The notes: a model not told the origin generated them from the sequence alone. DNA of 64,000 nt from Deltaproteobacteria bacterium (GCA_016209105.1 JACQWR010000006.1:1-64000), one strand, 5' to 3'. Positions 16,792 through 25,622 are shown, counted from the first letter of the stretch. Translations and numbers: made by a program.

Positions 16792-17448
16792 ATGAAGCAG
16801 AAGGGGAAACCGAATTACGTTAAGGTACTGCAAAATAAGAAGGGGTGGGGAATAGAGAGCGTTCCCGATCCGAAGGAGGAAGCGCTTATCGAGGCAAGGT
16901 GGGACCTCTGTATCGGTTGCGGCTACTGTGAAGTGGCCTGCTCCATGTTCCATTACGGCGTCATCAACCGGGAGCTGTCCCGCATTCGGATTTATCGCTA
17001 TTTGCTGCCCGCCCCCAAATCGGTGCAGAACATCTGCTGTCAGTGTTCGGCCGAGGAGCGGGAGTGCGAGAAGGCCTGTCCCCTCGATCCGCCGGTGATT
17101 CATTACGACAAGGAAAAGTTTCACATGGTCGTGGACGAAGATCGGTGCCTGGGGGCAAAGTGCGGGAAGTGCCTGAAGGCCTGCCCCGCCAAGGTGCCCC
17201 GTTTCTATCCTTCTCGCCATAAGCATGCCATGGTTTGCGACCTCTGTGAGAAAGACGGCGTTCGCCGTCCCCAGTGCGTAGAGGTCTGCCCTTCCTTTGC
17301 ATTGGAGTTTATGGAACCCCAGTTCCCGCAGCACATGCAGCGGATACACCCCGATGAAAAGGCCGCCTGCATGTCCGAGAGAATGAAACCCCTCACCCCC
17401 CACAAGGCGCAGATCACCCCGGAAGAATTGTTCGGAGGTGAACGATGA
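16792..17448 (+). CDS. Four-cluster ferredoxin subunit partnering AOR
   Basis: 218 residues, no signal peptide, so cytoplasmic. Cysteine groups are CIGCGYCEVAC, CCQC...CEKACP, CLGAKCGKCLKACP and CDLCEKDG...CVEVCP, consistent with four [4Fe-4S] clusters of the HycB/DmsB-like type. It overlaps the AOR gene by four bases (ATGA), so the two proteins are very likely made together and form an oxidoreductase-ferredoxin unit. It would carry electrons between the tungsten site and a ferredoxin or membrane acceptor. Confidence 0.9.
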   Translation: MKQKGKPNYVKVLQNKKGWGIESVPDPKEEALIEARWDLCIGCGYCEVACSMFHYGVINRELSRIRIYRYLLPAPKSVQNICCQCSAEERECEKACPLDPPVIHYDKEKFHMVVDEDRCLGAKCGKCLKACPAKVPRFYPSRHKHAMVCDLCEKDGVRRPQCVEVCPSFALEFMEPQFPQHMQRIHPDEKAACMSERMKPLTPHKAQITPEELFGGER

Positions 17449-19241
17449 GCCGGACAAAATTCAAAATGCTGGAGATAAACCTGACGACGGGGAAGAAAAA
17501 AATAATTGATATTACCGAAGATATGCGCAATTTTACGGGAGGCAGGGGCCTGGGGGCGAAGATCGTGTGGGATCGCGTGCCGGCAGGCGTTGATCCGCTC
17601 AGCCCGGCGAACGTTCTCTATTTTGGCGTGGGGCCGATTACGGGTTTCATGGGGTCCGTTGCCAATGTCTCCGCGCTTTCCCCGCTCACCCTGCGTTCGG
17701 GCCAATCGAACATGAACGGTCATTTTGGGATCGAGATGATCTATGCCGGCTACAACGGCGGCATACTCCTGACGGGCAAGGCGCCCAAGCCCGTTTATGT
17801 TTACGTAAAGAACGACGATGTGGAAATCCGCGATGCCGCACATCTCTGGGGGCGGTTCAATCCCGACAACCAGGAAACGCTTCGCACGGAGTTGAAGAAG
17901 GAGTTGGACGACCAGAATTTCCGGATTGCCGCGATCGGCCCCGCCGGAGAACATCTGGTGCGAAACGCCTCTATTGACCACGATCTGTACCATCACGCGG
18001 CCAGGCTCGGCATGGGGGCGGTCATGGGATCGAAAAACGTCAAGGCGATCGCCGTGAAGGGCACGAAACAGCCGCCCTACCGCAAGCCGAAATTGATCTA
18101 CCAGACCCTGCTGACCTGGATCAAGGAAGGCCTCGATGAGAAGATCGGCCGCCGCCGCTGGGGGCACAGCGTCAGCATGCCGGAACGGTATTATAACACC
18201 ACCGAGGGGATTAAGAATAAACAGTTGGGCTGGGATCCCATCTGTGATCTGAGCAATCCATTGAAACTGGAACAGGGCGCCAAGCTCTGGAGCGATGCCT
18301 GCAACCTCTGCCACGTGGGGTGCAAGGTGCCCTACATGCGCCGCATTGAATCGCTCTCTCCCACGACCGGCGAGATCAGGCATGACAATGCAGGCGGCTG
18401 GAATGCCAACGTCATGATACCGGGGTACGACGTCCAGACCTACCTTTCCACCTACGTGGACACCCTGGGTCTCGATTCCGAGGACGTGTCCGGCGTCGTG
18501 GCCTGGATGATGGAGTGTTACGACCGCGGGACGATCACGAAGGAAGACCTGGGAGGCATTGACCTCACCTGGGGAAACCTCAAGGCCATTTGCCAGCTCC
18601 TGAAGAAGATCGCCTATCGTGAGGGGATCGGCAACGAGCTTGCGGAAGGCCTCAAGTTCGCTCCCGACCTGATCAAGAAAGCGGGGAAGCAGTACGCCAT
18701 GACGAGCAAGGGGATAGCCATTACGTCCTATGAGCCGCGGGGCAGCATGTCCGACGCCATCGGCCTGGCTCTCAATCCCGTGGGAGAACTCCACGGGGGG
18801 CGGGGAACGCCGGAGAGAATCATGTTCGACTCCCTGACCACCTGCTCCTTTCTCCGCCGGAATATCCCCCTGGTGTTCGGCAGTGTCGGGAATTGGGCGC
18901 GCACCATGCTTGAGGGCGTCACGGGGTGGAAATTGACGGAAGCGGATTGGAACGATCAGCTTCTCCGGGCATCCTTCATGGAGCGGTGCCTCTGCATCAG
19001 GGAGGGATACGTGCCGACGCGGGACGATACCCTGCCGGACAGGTTCTTTGAAGAGACGATTTACAGCAAATACGGTGAACCGAAGATACTGAACCGGGAG
19101 AAGTTTCTGGAAATGAGGAAGAAAACCTATCTCTCGTTCGGCTTGACCGAAGAGGGCGTCCCCCCCCGGAAGAAACTGGAGGAGTTGGGGATGGGATTCG
19201 TCATCCCCGTCCTTGAAGAAAAACTGGGGGCTTTGCGATAA
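17445..19241 (+). CDS. Aldehyde:ferredoxin oxidoreductase (tungsten AOR family)
   Basis: 598 residues. AOR enzymes interconvert aldehydes and carboxylic acids using a tungstopterin and one [4Fe-4S] cluster. Visible features are the N-terminal pterin-binding GGRGLGAKIVWDRVP near residue 31, the cluster ligands Cys286-x2-Cys289-x3-Cys293, and the distal Cys467 in TTCSF; this spacing matches the Pyrococcus enzyme. Length is typical. It is translationally coupled to its ferredoxin and followed by an ocd-like gene and a tctC, so a link to an imported acid is plausible: either acid reduction to aldehyde with low-potential electrons or aldehyde detoxification. The specific AOR subfamily (AOR, FOR, GAPOR, WOR, BamB-like) is not resolved. 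Confidence 0.92.
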   Translation: MSRTKFKMLEINLTTGKKKIIDITEDMRNFTGGRGLGAKIVWDRVPAGVDPLSPANVLYFGVGPITGFMGSVANVSALSPLTLRSGQSNMNGHFGIEMIYAGYNGGILLTGKAPKPVYVYVKNDDVEIRDAAHLWGRFNPDNQETLRTELKKELDDQNFRIAAIGPAGEHLVRNASIDHDLYHHAARLGMGAVMGSKNVKAIAVKGTKQPPYRKPKLIYQTLLTWIKEGLDEKIGRRRWGHSVSMPERYYNTTEGIKNKQLGWDPICDLSNPLKLEQGAKLWSDACNLCHVGCKVPYMRRIESLSPTTGEIRHDNAGGWNANVMIPGYDVQTYLSTYVDTLGLDSEDVSGVVAWMMECYDRGTITKEDLGGIDLTWGNLKAICQLLKKIAYREGIGNELAEGLKFAPDLIKKAGKQYAMTSKGIAITSYEPRGSMSDAIGLALNPVGELHGGRGTPERIMFDSLTTCSFLRRNIPLVFGSVGNWARTMLEGVTGWKLTEADWNDQLLRASFMERCLCIREGYVPTRDDTLPDRFFEETIYSKYGEPKILNREKFLEMRKKTYLSFGLTEEGVPPRKKLEELGMGFVIPVLEEKLGALR

Positions 19242-19280
19242 TGACGAAACCTTTCGTGGAGCCGAAGAGGTGATGAAGGC

Positions 19281-20378
19281 ATGGCCTTATTTCTGAACAA
19301 CGATGACGTAAAAGGTCTCCTGACGATGAAAATCACCCTGGAGGCGCTGGAGGAATCCTACACGCAGATGATCCGGGGGGAAGCGGTCTGCCGGCCCCGC
19401 ATAGATATCCAGATACCCACCTCCGATTCCCACAAGGTCTACCGGTGGGGCACCATGGAAGGCGGCTCGGCCGCAGGGTATTTCGCCATCCGGATGAAAT
19501 CCGATATTGCCTACGAAACCGAATATCAGGGGACCCGCACCCTGGAAAAATATTGTATGGCGCCCGGGACCTTTTGTGGTTTGATTTTTCTCTTCCGGGT
19601 GGATAACGGTGAGCCGCTGGCCATCATCAACGACGGCTACCTACAGCACATGCGGGTGGGCGCCGATTCCGGGCTGGGCGTCAAGTACATGGCACGGGAA
19701 GATGCGGAAGTGGTGGGCATGTTCGGCTCCGGCGGCATGGCCCGCTCCCACATAGACTCGATCCGCCTGGTGAGGAATATAAAAAAGATTCGGGTTTACA
19801 GTCCCACCAGGGCCAACCGGGAGGCCTATGCCCGGGAGATGGAAGAGAGACACGGCATTGAAACAATTCCGCTTGAAAATCCTGATGATGTTTACCAGGG
19901 GGCGCATATCCTCGCCGGTTGCACCGATGCCAGCATTCCCGTAATCCGGGGTTGCCGGATAGAAAAAGGCGCACATATCATCTCCGTAGGGGGGCGGCCG
20001 GATGAAGAAACGTTTGCGAGAATAGACAGATTCCTCCGGCTGGGGAACGCCACGGCGCCGGTGGGCGGCGGGGAGGTTACCCATGAATTCCTGACCTATG
20101 CGGCCCCCGCGCTCAGTGAAAAGAAATTGAAAAGGGAGCACAAGTATGGCGCCGGGGTGGTCAGCGTTGTGGATGCCCGCAAGGTGATTTACCTCAAAGA
20201 CATACTGGAAGGCAAAAAGGGAAGGGTCTTTGCGGACGATATCACCTATTCGGAGCGGGGAAATCTCCAGGGTGCGCAGTTCCATGCCGTGGCGGGCCGT
20301 GTCTATGAGCTTGCACGGGAACGGGGGATAGGAAGAAATCTGCCGACCGAATGGTTTTTGCAGGACATCAGGGATTGA
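19281..20378 (+). CDS. Ornithine cyclodeaminase/mu-crystallin family protein
   Basis: 365 residues. The N-terminal substrate domain includes CRPRIDIQIP and GGSAAGYFAIRMKSD; the dinucleotide loop is VVGMFGSGGMARSHI near residue 150. It differs clearly from the family member at 4637-5656, with extra residues before the C-terminus. ATG at 19281 was chosen with GAGGTGATGAAGGC just upstream. It stands between the AOR gene (39 bp) and a tctC, so an NAD(P)H-linked imino acid or keto acid reaction may be part of the same pathway. Ornithine as substrate should not be assumed. Confidence 0.85.
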   Translation: MALFLNNDDVKGLLTMKITLEALEESYTQMIRGEAVCRPRIDIQIPTSDSHKVYRWGTMEGGSAAGYFAIRMKSDIAYETEYQGTRTLEKYCMAPGTFCGLIFLFRVDNGEPLAIINDGYLQHMRVGADSGLGVKYMAREDAEVVGMFGSGGMARSHIDSIRLVRNIKKIRVYSPTRANREAYAREMEERHGIETIPLENPDDVYQGAHILAGCTDASIPVIRGCRIEKGAHIISVGGRPDEETFARIDRFLRLGNATAPVGGGEVTHEFLTYAAPALSEKKLKREHKYGAGVVSVVDARKVIYLKDILEGKKGRVFADDITYSERGNLQGAQFHAVAGRVYELARERGIGRNLPTEWFLQDIRD

Positions 20379-20476
20379 GGAACGGCGGTGTCAAGACCTG
20401 AGACCGTTTCAGAGGAGAAGGTTTCAGGAAAGGTCAGAGAAAATTAAGAAGGCCGGAAATTACGAAGGAGGAAGAG

Positions 20477-21502
20477 ATGGGAAGAAAAAAGGTAAAGGCG
20501 TGGTTTGTCGTAGTTGCTGTGGCGTTATTGGTTTCTTTCGCTCATGTTGCCGCCGCGGCAGCTCCCGATGTCGGGTTTTACAAGGGCAAGGTCATCAACT
20601 ATATTGTGTCTACCAAGCCGGGTGGCGGATATGACACCTATGCCCGCTTAATCGCGAAATACATGCAGAAATACATTCCCGGATCTACGGTTATCGTTAA
20701 GAATCTGCCCGGGGCCGGACATATCATCGGGGCCAACGAGACCTATCTTGCCAAACCCGACGGCCTGACGATAGGGACGTTTAACACCGGCCTGATCTAT
20801 TCCCAGATTGTCGGTTTTCCGGGCATCCGGTTTGATATGGCCAAGTATGACTGGATCGGGAAGGCGAGCTCCGAGACACGCGTACTCGTCGTAGGGATAA
20901 AATCACCGTATATGACGTTTCAGGACGTATTGAACAGCAAGGAACCGATTAAAATGGCCGCCTCCGGCGTAGGGACCGCCGCCCACAATGACGGCTTGAT
21001 CGTGGCTGCCGCCACGGGCGCCAATTTTAAAATGATACCCGGTTATCCCGGCCGCGAAGGCGAGATGGCCATGATGCGCGGCGAAGTGGTGGGCCAGGTC
21101 GGCTCCTACGTCGGACTTACCGGTTTTATCAAGGCGAAAGAGTGCCGTGTGCTTTTACAGATAGCGGTAAAAAAACATAAGGACCTTAAGGATGTCCCCC
21201 TGGCATCAGAGATGAAATTCTCCGCCAAGGGGAAGAAAATCCTTGCCGTTATTAACAGCGTGGCGGAACTGGGACGTTTGACTGCCGCCACCCCCAAGAC
21301 ACCCCCGGCAAGATTGCAGGTGTTGCGGGACGCCTATAAAAAGGCGCTTACGGATCCCGATCTGTTGAGAGACGCGAAAAAAATGGACCTGGAGATTGAT
21401 CCCGGTTTCGGCGAGGAAGTGGCGAAACTGGTGAAGGAGGCGATCAATCAACCGCCGGATAATATGGAGGTCCTGAAAAAGACCATTAAGGTTGAAAATT
21501 AA
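20477..21502 (+). CDS. tctC: TTT substrate-binding protein TctC
   Basis: 341 residues with a Sec signal ending AHVAAAAAP. ATG follows AAGGAGGAAGAG. It is a close paralogue of the protein at 12038-13042 throughout its length (STKPGGGYDTYARLIAK, AGHIIGANETYLAKPDG, GTFNTGLIYSQI), suggesting the same or a similar ligand. Its nearest permease genes are tctB and tctA at 22.6-24.6 kb, but a repeat block and a primase-like gene intervene. Confidence 0.9.
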   Translation: MGRKKVKAWFVVVAVALLVSFAHVAAAAAPDVGFYKGKVINYIVSTKPGGGYDTYARLIAKYMQKYIPGSTVIVKNLPGAGHIIGANETYLAKPDGLTIGTFNTGLIYSQIVGFPGIRFDMAKYDWIGKASSETRVLVVGIKSPYMTFQDVLNSKEPIKMAASGVGTAAHNDGLIVAAATGANFKMIPGYPGREGEMAMMRGEVVGQVGSYVGLTGFIKAKECRVLLQIAVKKHKDLKDVPLASEMKFSAKGKKILAVINSVAELGRLTAATPKTPPARLQVLRDAYKKALTDPDLLRDAKKMDLEIDPGFGEEVAKLVKEAINQPPDNMEVLKKTIKVEN

Positions 21503-21518
21503 ATTCGGCAGCGCTCGC

Positions 21519-21544
21519 TTCCCCCGCGGCTTGCCGCGGGGAAT
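21519..21544. repeat. REP-like palindrome copy
   Basis: The core CCGCGGCTTGCCGCGG with TTCCCC/GGGGAA arms lies 16 bp after the tctC stop codon. It is followed by a partial second copy (GGCAGCGAGCGCATTCTCC). Confidence 0.6.
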
Positions 21545-21604
21545 CTTCAATTTGGCAGCGAGCGCATTCTCCTTTAGCGTAGTTTTTGGGGAAAGCAGGC
21601 AGGG

Positions 21605-21657
21605 TTGCTGATCCTTAAGGAACGGGGACTATCAGCGGTTTCCTTAAGGATCAGCAA
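21605..21657. repeat. Perfect 18-bp inverted repeat upstream of the primase gene
   Basis: TTGCTGATCCTTAAGGAA (21605-21622) is exactly mirrored by TTCCTTAAGGATCAGCAA (21640-21657) around 17 bp. No U-tract follows. Its inner part CCTTAAGG is itself palindromic. It could act as a transcription barrier, an operator or the trace of an element. Confidence 0.65.
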
Positions 21658-21759
21658 TGTCCCACAGTGATGATCATTCTTTCGCGGTGCTATTTTGATT
21701 TTCTTTTCCTGTGCGTTCATGGTAGGAGTTTAGAGAAAACGTGGCTGAAGGGGGTGAGA

Positions 21760-22467
21760 ATGCACAGCGATGACGGGCGGTCGGGTGTTCATGAAAATGC
21801 GGAAGAAGCGGCGCTTTGGCAGAAACGGCATACGCATTTCATCCGTCTATACAAGGGGCGTGACGACGTAATCGCAGAGATGAGCAATGGCAAGTATATT
21901 GCCGTCGCGGGAGCGGGCCTTACGTTCGATCGTTTTATGGATCATGTCCATCTGCGGAAGACCTATGCCGTCTATAATATGGATCCTCTGAAGAGGGTGT
22001 CCTTCGGACTTTTTGACGTTGATGTGTTTCCCCGCGATGAGGGGTGGGAAAAAATTCTTTCCTCCCTGGAAACAAAAAGAAACGAAACGGCCCTCATCGT
22101 TAAGACCCTGATGGAGATGGGATTGGAACGCAGGAACATATTGATTGAATTCCCCACGGTCGGGTTTCATGTCCTGATTTTTTTCAAAGATCCCCTTCCC
22201 GCGAAAGCGCTCAAAACCTTGATGGAGAATGTGCTTAAGCGGTGCGACCTTACCCATGTACCCTTCTATCCCCGAAAAATTGAAGACAGTCCGTACGGGG
22301 ATCGGGTGCAACTGCCGCTCCGGATAAACCGGAATACCTCAAGACGCTCTAATTTCGTGAGGGATTTGAATTCTTTTGACCCTGAGCATTACGATGACGA
22401 CCCTGATTTTTCCGTATTGGAGGATGTCCTGCCCATTGATCCCCAGTGGGTTGCCCAATGGATCTAA
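21760..22467 (+). CDS. Orphan archaeo-eukaryotic primase domain protein (TOTE type)
   Basis: 235 residues. The pattern matches the AEP primase domain found in TOTE conflict systems: LYKGRDDVIAEM near residue 32 (family: LFRGREDVYA), HLRKTYAVYNMDPLKRVSF, then the first metal motif Asp86-Val-Asp88 in GLFDVDVFP, a second motif with His137 in VGFHVLIFF, and VQLPLRINRNTS. AEP enzymes synthesise primers or repair DNA. Here there is no helicase, nuclease or zinc domain attached and none adjacent. The second motif is shortened relative to S-G-x-G-x-H, so activity is uncertain. ATG at 21760 follows AAGGGGGTGAGA. It stands between tctC and tctB on the same strand, flanked by repeats, which suggests insertion into the transporter operon. 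Confidence 0.65.
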   Translation: MHSDDGRSGVHENAEEAALWQKRHTHFIRLYKGRDDVIAEMSNGKYIAVAGAGLTFDRFMDHVHLRKTYAVYNMDPLKRVSFGLFDVDVFPRDEGWEKILSSLETKRNETALIVKTLMEMGLERRNILIEFPTVGFHVLIFFKDPLPAKALKTLMENVLKRCDLTHVPFYPRKIEDSPYGDRVQLPLRINRNTSRRSNFVRDLNSFDPEHYDDDPDFSVLEDVLPIDPQWVAQWI

Positions 22468-22598
22468 ATTAAAGGTACATTACTGCTGTCTTTGTCGGGA
22501 AACACCGCCCGATGGGCGGAAAGTTTGACTTCAATGCTTCGTATGCCGTCGCCGGGGAGAGGCGCGGTATGCGGGCTGTCATTAGGTAAGGAGGGTGT

Positions 22599-23087
22599 AT
22601 GAAAGAAAAGCTCAAACTAACAGAGGTGTGGTGCAAGATCGGCCTTATATTCATTTTCAGCGGTTTTTACCTCACGGCTATTGCCTACCCACAGAAGTCC
22701 AAAGAATTCCCCCAGCTTCTCTGCCTCATCAGTCTCGTCCTGACCGTGATTTCCCTGTTCATGGATTTCAGCCGCAAGGAAAAAGTTGTGGGTGAGATTA
22801 CCGACGTGGACGACACGGAATTGAAGGTCCTGGATGCGGAGACGAAGAGGGGAAGAAAAAAGCGTCTTTACCAGGCCTGGGCGATCATCATTGTTTCCAC
22901 CACAGCCGGTTTCCTGGGCGGGTTCCTTTACAGCACCTTCTTGTACTTTGTCTCTTTTGCGGTGTTCTTCGGGAAAAAAGAGAAATTACTGAAGAACATA
23001 GCCATAGCAGTTGCCATGACAGCGCTCATTTATGTTGTTTTCCAACGAATAATGGGAGTTCCCTTGCTGGAAGGGATATTCTCGTAA
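22599..23087 (+). CDS. tctB: TTT small permease subunit TctB
   Basis: 162 residues, four hydrophobic helices (IGLIFIFSGFYLTAIAY, LLCLISLVLTVISLFMDF, a long one around IIIVSTTAGFLGGFL, and IAIAVAMTALIYVVFQ) with a charged loop between the second and third. It follows a good ribosome site (GTAAGGAGGGTGT) and precedes tctA by 23 bp. It is shorter in the loop than the minus-strand TctB at 7311. Confidence 0.88.
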   Translation: MKEKLKLTEVWCKIGLIFIFSGFYLTAIAYPQKSKEFPQLLCLISLVLTVISLFMDFSRKEKVVGEITDVDDTELKVLDAETKRGRKKRLYQAWAIIIVSTTAGFLGGFLYSTFLYFVSFAVFFGKKEKLLKNIAIAVAMTALIYVVFQRIMGVPLLEGIFS

Positions 23088-23110
23088 CGATACGGTAGAA
23101 GGAGCGGAAT

Positions 23111-24598
23111 ATGGACATTGTTTTACAGGCTATTGCTTTCGTGTTTCAGTGGCAAAATCTTGCCGCCCTTTTGAGCGGCACTATCTACGGCATCGTCATC
23201 GGGGTGCTGCCGGGACTCGGTCCTTCCGCCGGCATGGCGCTTGCGCTTCCCCTGGTGCTCAAATGGCATCCCGCCACGGCGCTGATTTTCATGGGTGCCC
23301 TTTACAAGTGCAGCAACTACGGCGGCTCCCTTACCGCTATCCTCGTGAACACCCCTGGAGATGCCTCAAATGCGGCAACGATCCTGGACGGTTATCCCCT
23401 GTGCGAGAAAGGCAAGGGGGGGGTGGCCCTGGGCATAAGCGCTTCCGCGGCCATGATAGGAGGACTGGTCGGCATGGTCTGTCTTATCCTCTGTGCGCCC
23501 TTGCTGGCAGAGTTTGCCCTAAAGTTCGGACCGGCGGAATATTTCCTCACGGCCATTCTTGCGCTGTCCATCATCGCGGCGGTGGTGCAGGGCGCAACCA
23601 TAAAAGGGCTCATAGCCGCCGGCATGGGCCTGCTGCTTTCCACCATCGGGTTTGACGTGATTACGGGGCAACTGCGCTTTACGTTCGGCTGGGCGCCCAT
23701 TGAGGACGGCATCCCCCTTATCCAGGCCCTCGTAGGATTGTTTGCGGTCACCCAGGCCCTGGTTCTCGCCCAGAGCGCCGAGGCGATTTCTCGTTTGACC
23801 AAACTCTCCGGCAGTTTCTGGGAGGGCGTGTTTACCTATTTCCGACATCCGATGGCTATTATCCGCGCGTCGGCTATCGGACTTTTCGTCGGCATTCTCC
23901 CGGCGGTTGGGCAGAGTTCTGCCGGCCTTCTGGCCTGGGCGGAAGCGAAGAGGGAATCGAAGCATCCGGAAACGTTCGGCACCGGAGAGCCGGAAGGGCT
24001 GCTTGCCTCGGAGACCTCCACCAATGCCTGCATGCCGGGTGATCTGGTCTGCACGATCGCCCTGGGTATTCCGGGCAGCGTGGGGGCGGCCATCTTCCTG
24101 GGAGTCATGATTATCTTCGGCATAATTCCCGGACCGCTGGTCTTCGCAGAAAAGGCCGACGTTATCTACAGTCTCTTTGTTGCGCTTGTTTTAAGCTCTT
24201 TTGTCGTTTTTATCCTGGGGGCGACGGTGGCGCGTCATCTTGCCGCGGTTACGCTCCTGCCCAACGAGATCATCGTGCCGTCAATTCTCGTCGTCAGTCT
24301 CCTGGGAAGTTTTGCCATCCGGAACATGATGCCTGATGTGATCATCAGCCTGGTGTTCGGGATAGTCGGGTATATCATGCTCCGGGGCGGGTTTACGCCG
24401 ATACCGCTCCTCTTGGGATTGGTGCTGGGGGAGATGGTGGAGACGAATTATCACCGCGCCCTCATGATCTCCGGCGGCTCCTATTCCATTTTTTTTGGTT
24501 CGGTGATTTGCAAAATACTGATCCTATTGACCATCTTGTCGTTGGTGGGCCCCTATCTGGGGCCCTTCTGGAAGACGTTAACGCAAGGAGAGAAATGA
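23111..24598 (+). CDS. tctA: TTT large permease subunit TctA
   Basis: 495 residues. Family motifs are GVLPGLGPSAGMALALPLVL near residue 34, YGGSLTAILVNTPGDASNAA near 76, and GILPAVGQSSAGLLAWAEA near 264, where Pro-Gly has become Pro-Ala. Start ATG follows AGAAGGAGCGGAAT. It is placed between tctB and a tctC (14 bp gap to the latter), giving a complete tctBAC transporter. Confidence 0.93.
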   Translation: MDIVLQAIAFVFQWQNLAALLSGTIYGIVIGVLPGLGPSAGMALALPLVLKWHPATALIFMGALYKCSNYGGSLTAILVNTPGDASNAATILDGYPLCEKGKGGVALGISASAAMIGGLVGMVCLILCAPLLAEFALKFGPAEYFLTAILALSIIAAVVQGATIKGLIAAGMGLLLSTIGFDVITGQLRFTFGWAPIEDGIPLIQALVGLFAVTQALVLAQSAEAISRLTKLSGSFWEGVFTYFRHPMAIIRASAIGLFVGILPAVGQSSAGLLAWAEAKRESKHPETFGTGEPEGLLASETSTNACMPGDLVCTIALGIPGSVGAAIFLGVMIIFGIIPGPLVFAEKADVIYSLFVALVLSSFVVFILGATVARHLAAVTLLPNEIIVPSILVVSLLGSFAIRNMMPDVIISLVFGIVGYIMLRGGFTPIPLLLGLVLGEMVETNYHRALMISGGSYSIFFGSVICKILILLTILSLVGPYLGPFWKTLTQGEK

Positions 24599-24612
24599 AA
24601 GGAGGATGAGAG

Positions 24613-25563
24613 ATGTTCAAGTCAGCAAGAATTTTAGTCATTGTTGTTGCCGTGTGTGGGTTTTTGTGGGCGCCGGCCTTCGGCGCCGATTTTCCCACAA
24701 AGCCAATTAAGCTTATTGTGACTGCCGGGGCCGGCGGCGGGGAAGACACGGAGGCCCGCGCCCTTGCACCCTTTTTGGAAAAACATCTGGGGACGCAGAT
24801 CATGATCGAAAATCAAACCGGCGCCGGCGGCAAGATAGCTTTTGAAAAGTTTCAGAAGGTGGAACCGGACGGCTATACCCTGATTACCTATACGTTCCCC
24901 AAGAGCGTGATCATGGAATTTCAGGGGAAGACCGGTTACAGAACCAAAGATTTTACCCCGATCGCTGCCTGGTCCCGCTCCAGCCAGCTTCTGGTGGTGC
25001 ATGCCGACGCATGGAAGACGTTCGATGAGTTCCTCAAGGCGGCCAAGGCCAAAACCTTGTCCGGGGGGCTTTCCGGCCGGGGCAGCACTACCCATCTCAT
25101 GGGGCTTATCGCCCTCGATGAACTGGATATCAAGGCCAACTGGGTTCCCTATGAAGGTGCGGCGGGCAGTGTGACGGCGCTGGCGGGGAAACACCTCGAT
25201 TTCACCATATGTCTCTCTACGTCCGCCGTTTCTCTCATCAATGCTGGGAAGCTGCGGCCGCTGCTGCTCTTCAGCGATAAACGCGATCCGTACCTTCCCA
25301 ATGTGCCCATCCCCAAGGATCTGGGCTTTACCATGTCCTTTATACCGACGCTTCGCGGCATTGAGGCCCCGCCCAATACCCCTCCGGCCATTGTGAAGAT
25401 TCTGGAAGACGCTATCGGCAAGGCAGCCAAGGAACAGGGCTTTCTCGATGTAGCGAAAAAACGGCAAATAGTCCTCCAGCCGGTCAGCAGCAAGGAATTC
25501 GGCAAGGCAGTTGCAGACGTTTATACTAAGATAGCCAAGTTTCAGGATATGTTGAAACAGTAA
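24613..25563 (+). CDS. tctC: TTT substrate-binding protein TctC
   Basis: 316 residues. The Sec signal ends GFLWAPAFGA. The signature TAGAGGGEDTEARALAPFL replaces the usual aromatic-containing loop with acidic residues, so ligand preference probably differs from the GGGYDTYAR receptors nearby. It is the last gene of the plus-strand transporter run and is followed by two hairpins before the convergent minus-strand operon. Confidence 0.9.
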   Translation: MFKSARILVIVVAVCGFLWAPAFGADFPTKPIKLIVTAGAGGGEDTEARALAPFLEKHLGTQIMIENQTGAGGKIAFEKFQKVEPDGYTLITYTFPKSVIMEFQGKTGYRTKDFTPIAAWSRSSQLLVVHADAWKTFDEFLKAAKAKTLSGGLSGRGSTTHLMGLIALDELDIKANWVPYEGAAGSVTALAGKHLDFTICLSTSAVSLINAGKLRPLLLFSDKRDPYLPNVPIPKDLGFTMSFIPTLRGIEAPPNTPPAIVKILEDAIGKAAKEQGFLDVAKKRQIVLQPVSSKEFGKAVADVYTKIAKFQDMLKQ

Positions 25564-25589
25564 TTCCATACGTTGATTGAGCTGATCAT

Positions 25590-25622
25590 CCGCCCCTTCA
25601 CCCTGTATCCGTGAAGGGGCGG
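25590..25622 (+). terminator. Hairpin after tctC
   Basis: CCGCCCCTTCAC (25590-25601) pairs perfectly with GTGAAGGGGCGG (25611-25622). It starts 27 bp after the tctC stop. There is no U-tract, so it may be an mRNA 3' stabiliser or weak terminator. Confidence 0.5.

Noticed and set aside
17205-18794. Minus-strand frame of 529 codons opposite AOR
   Set aside because: Shadow of the AOR/ferredoxin genes; no ribosome site and no family match.
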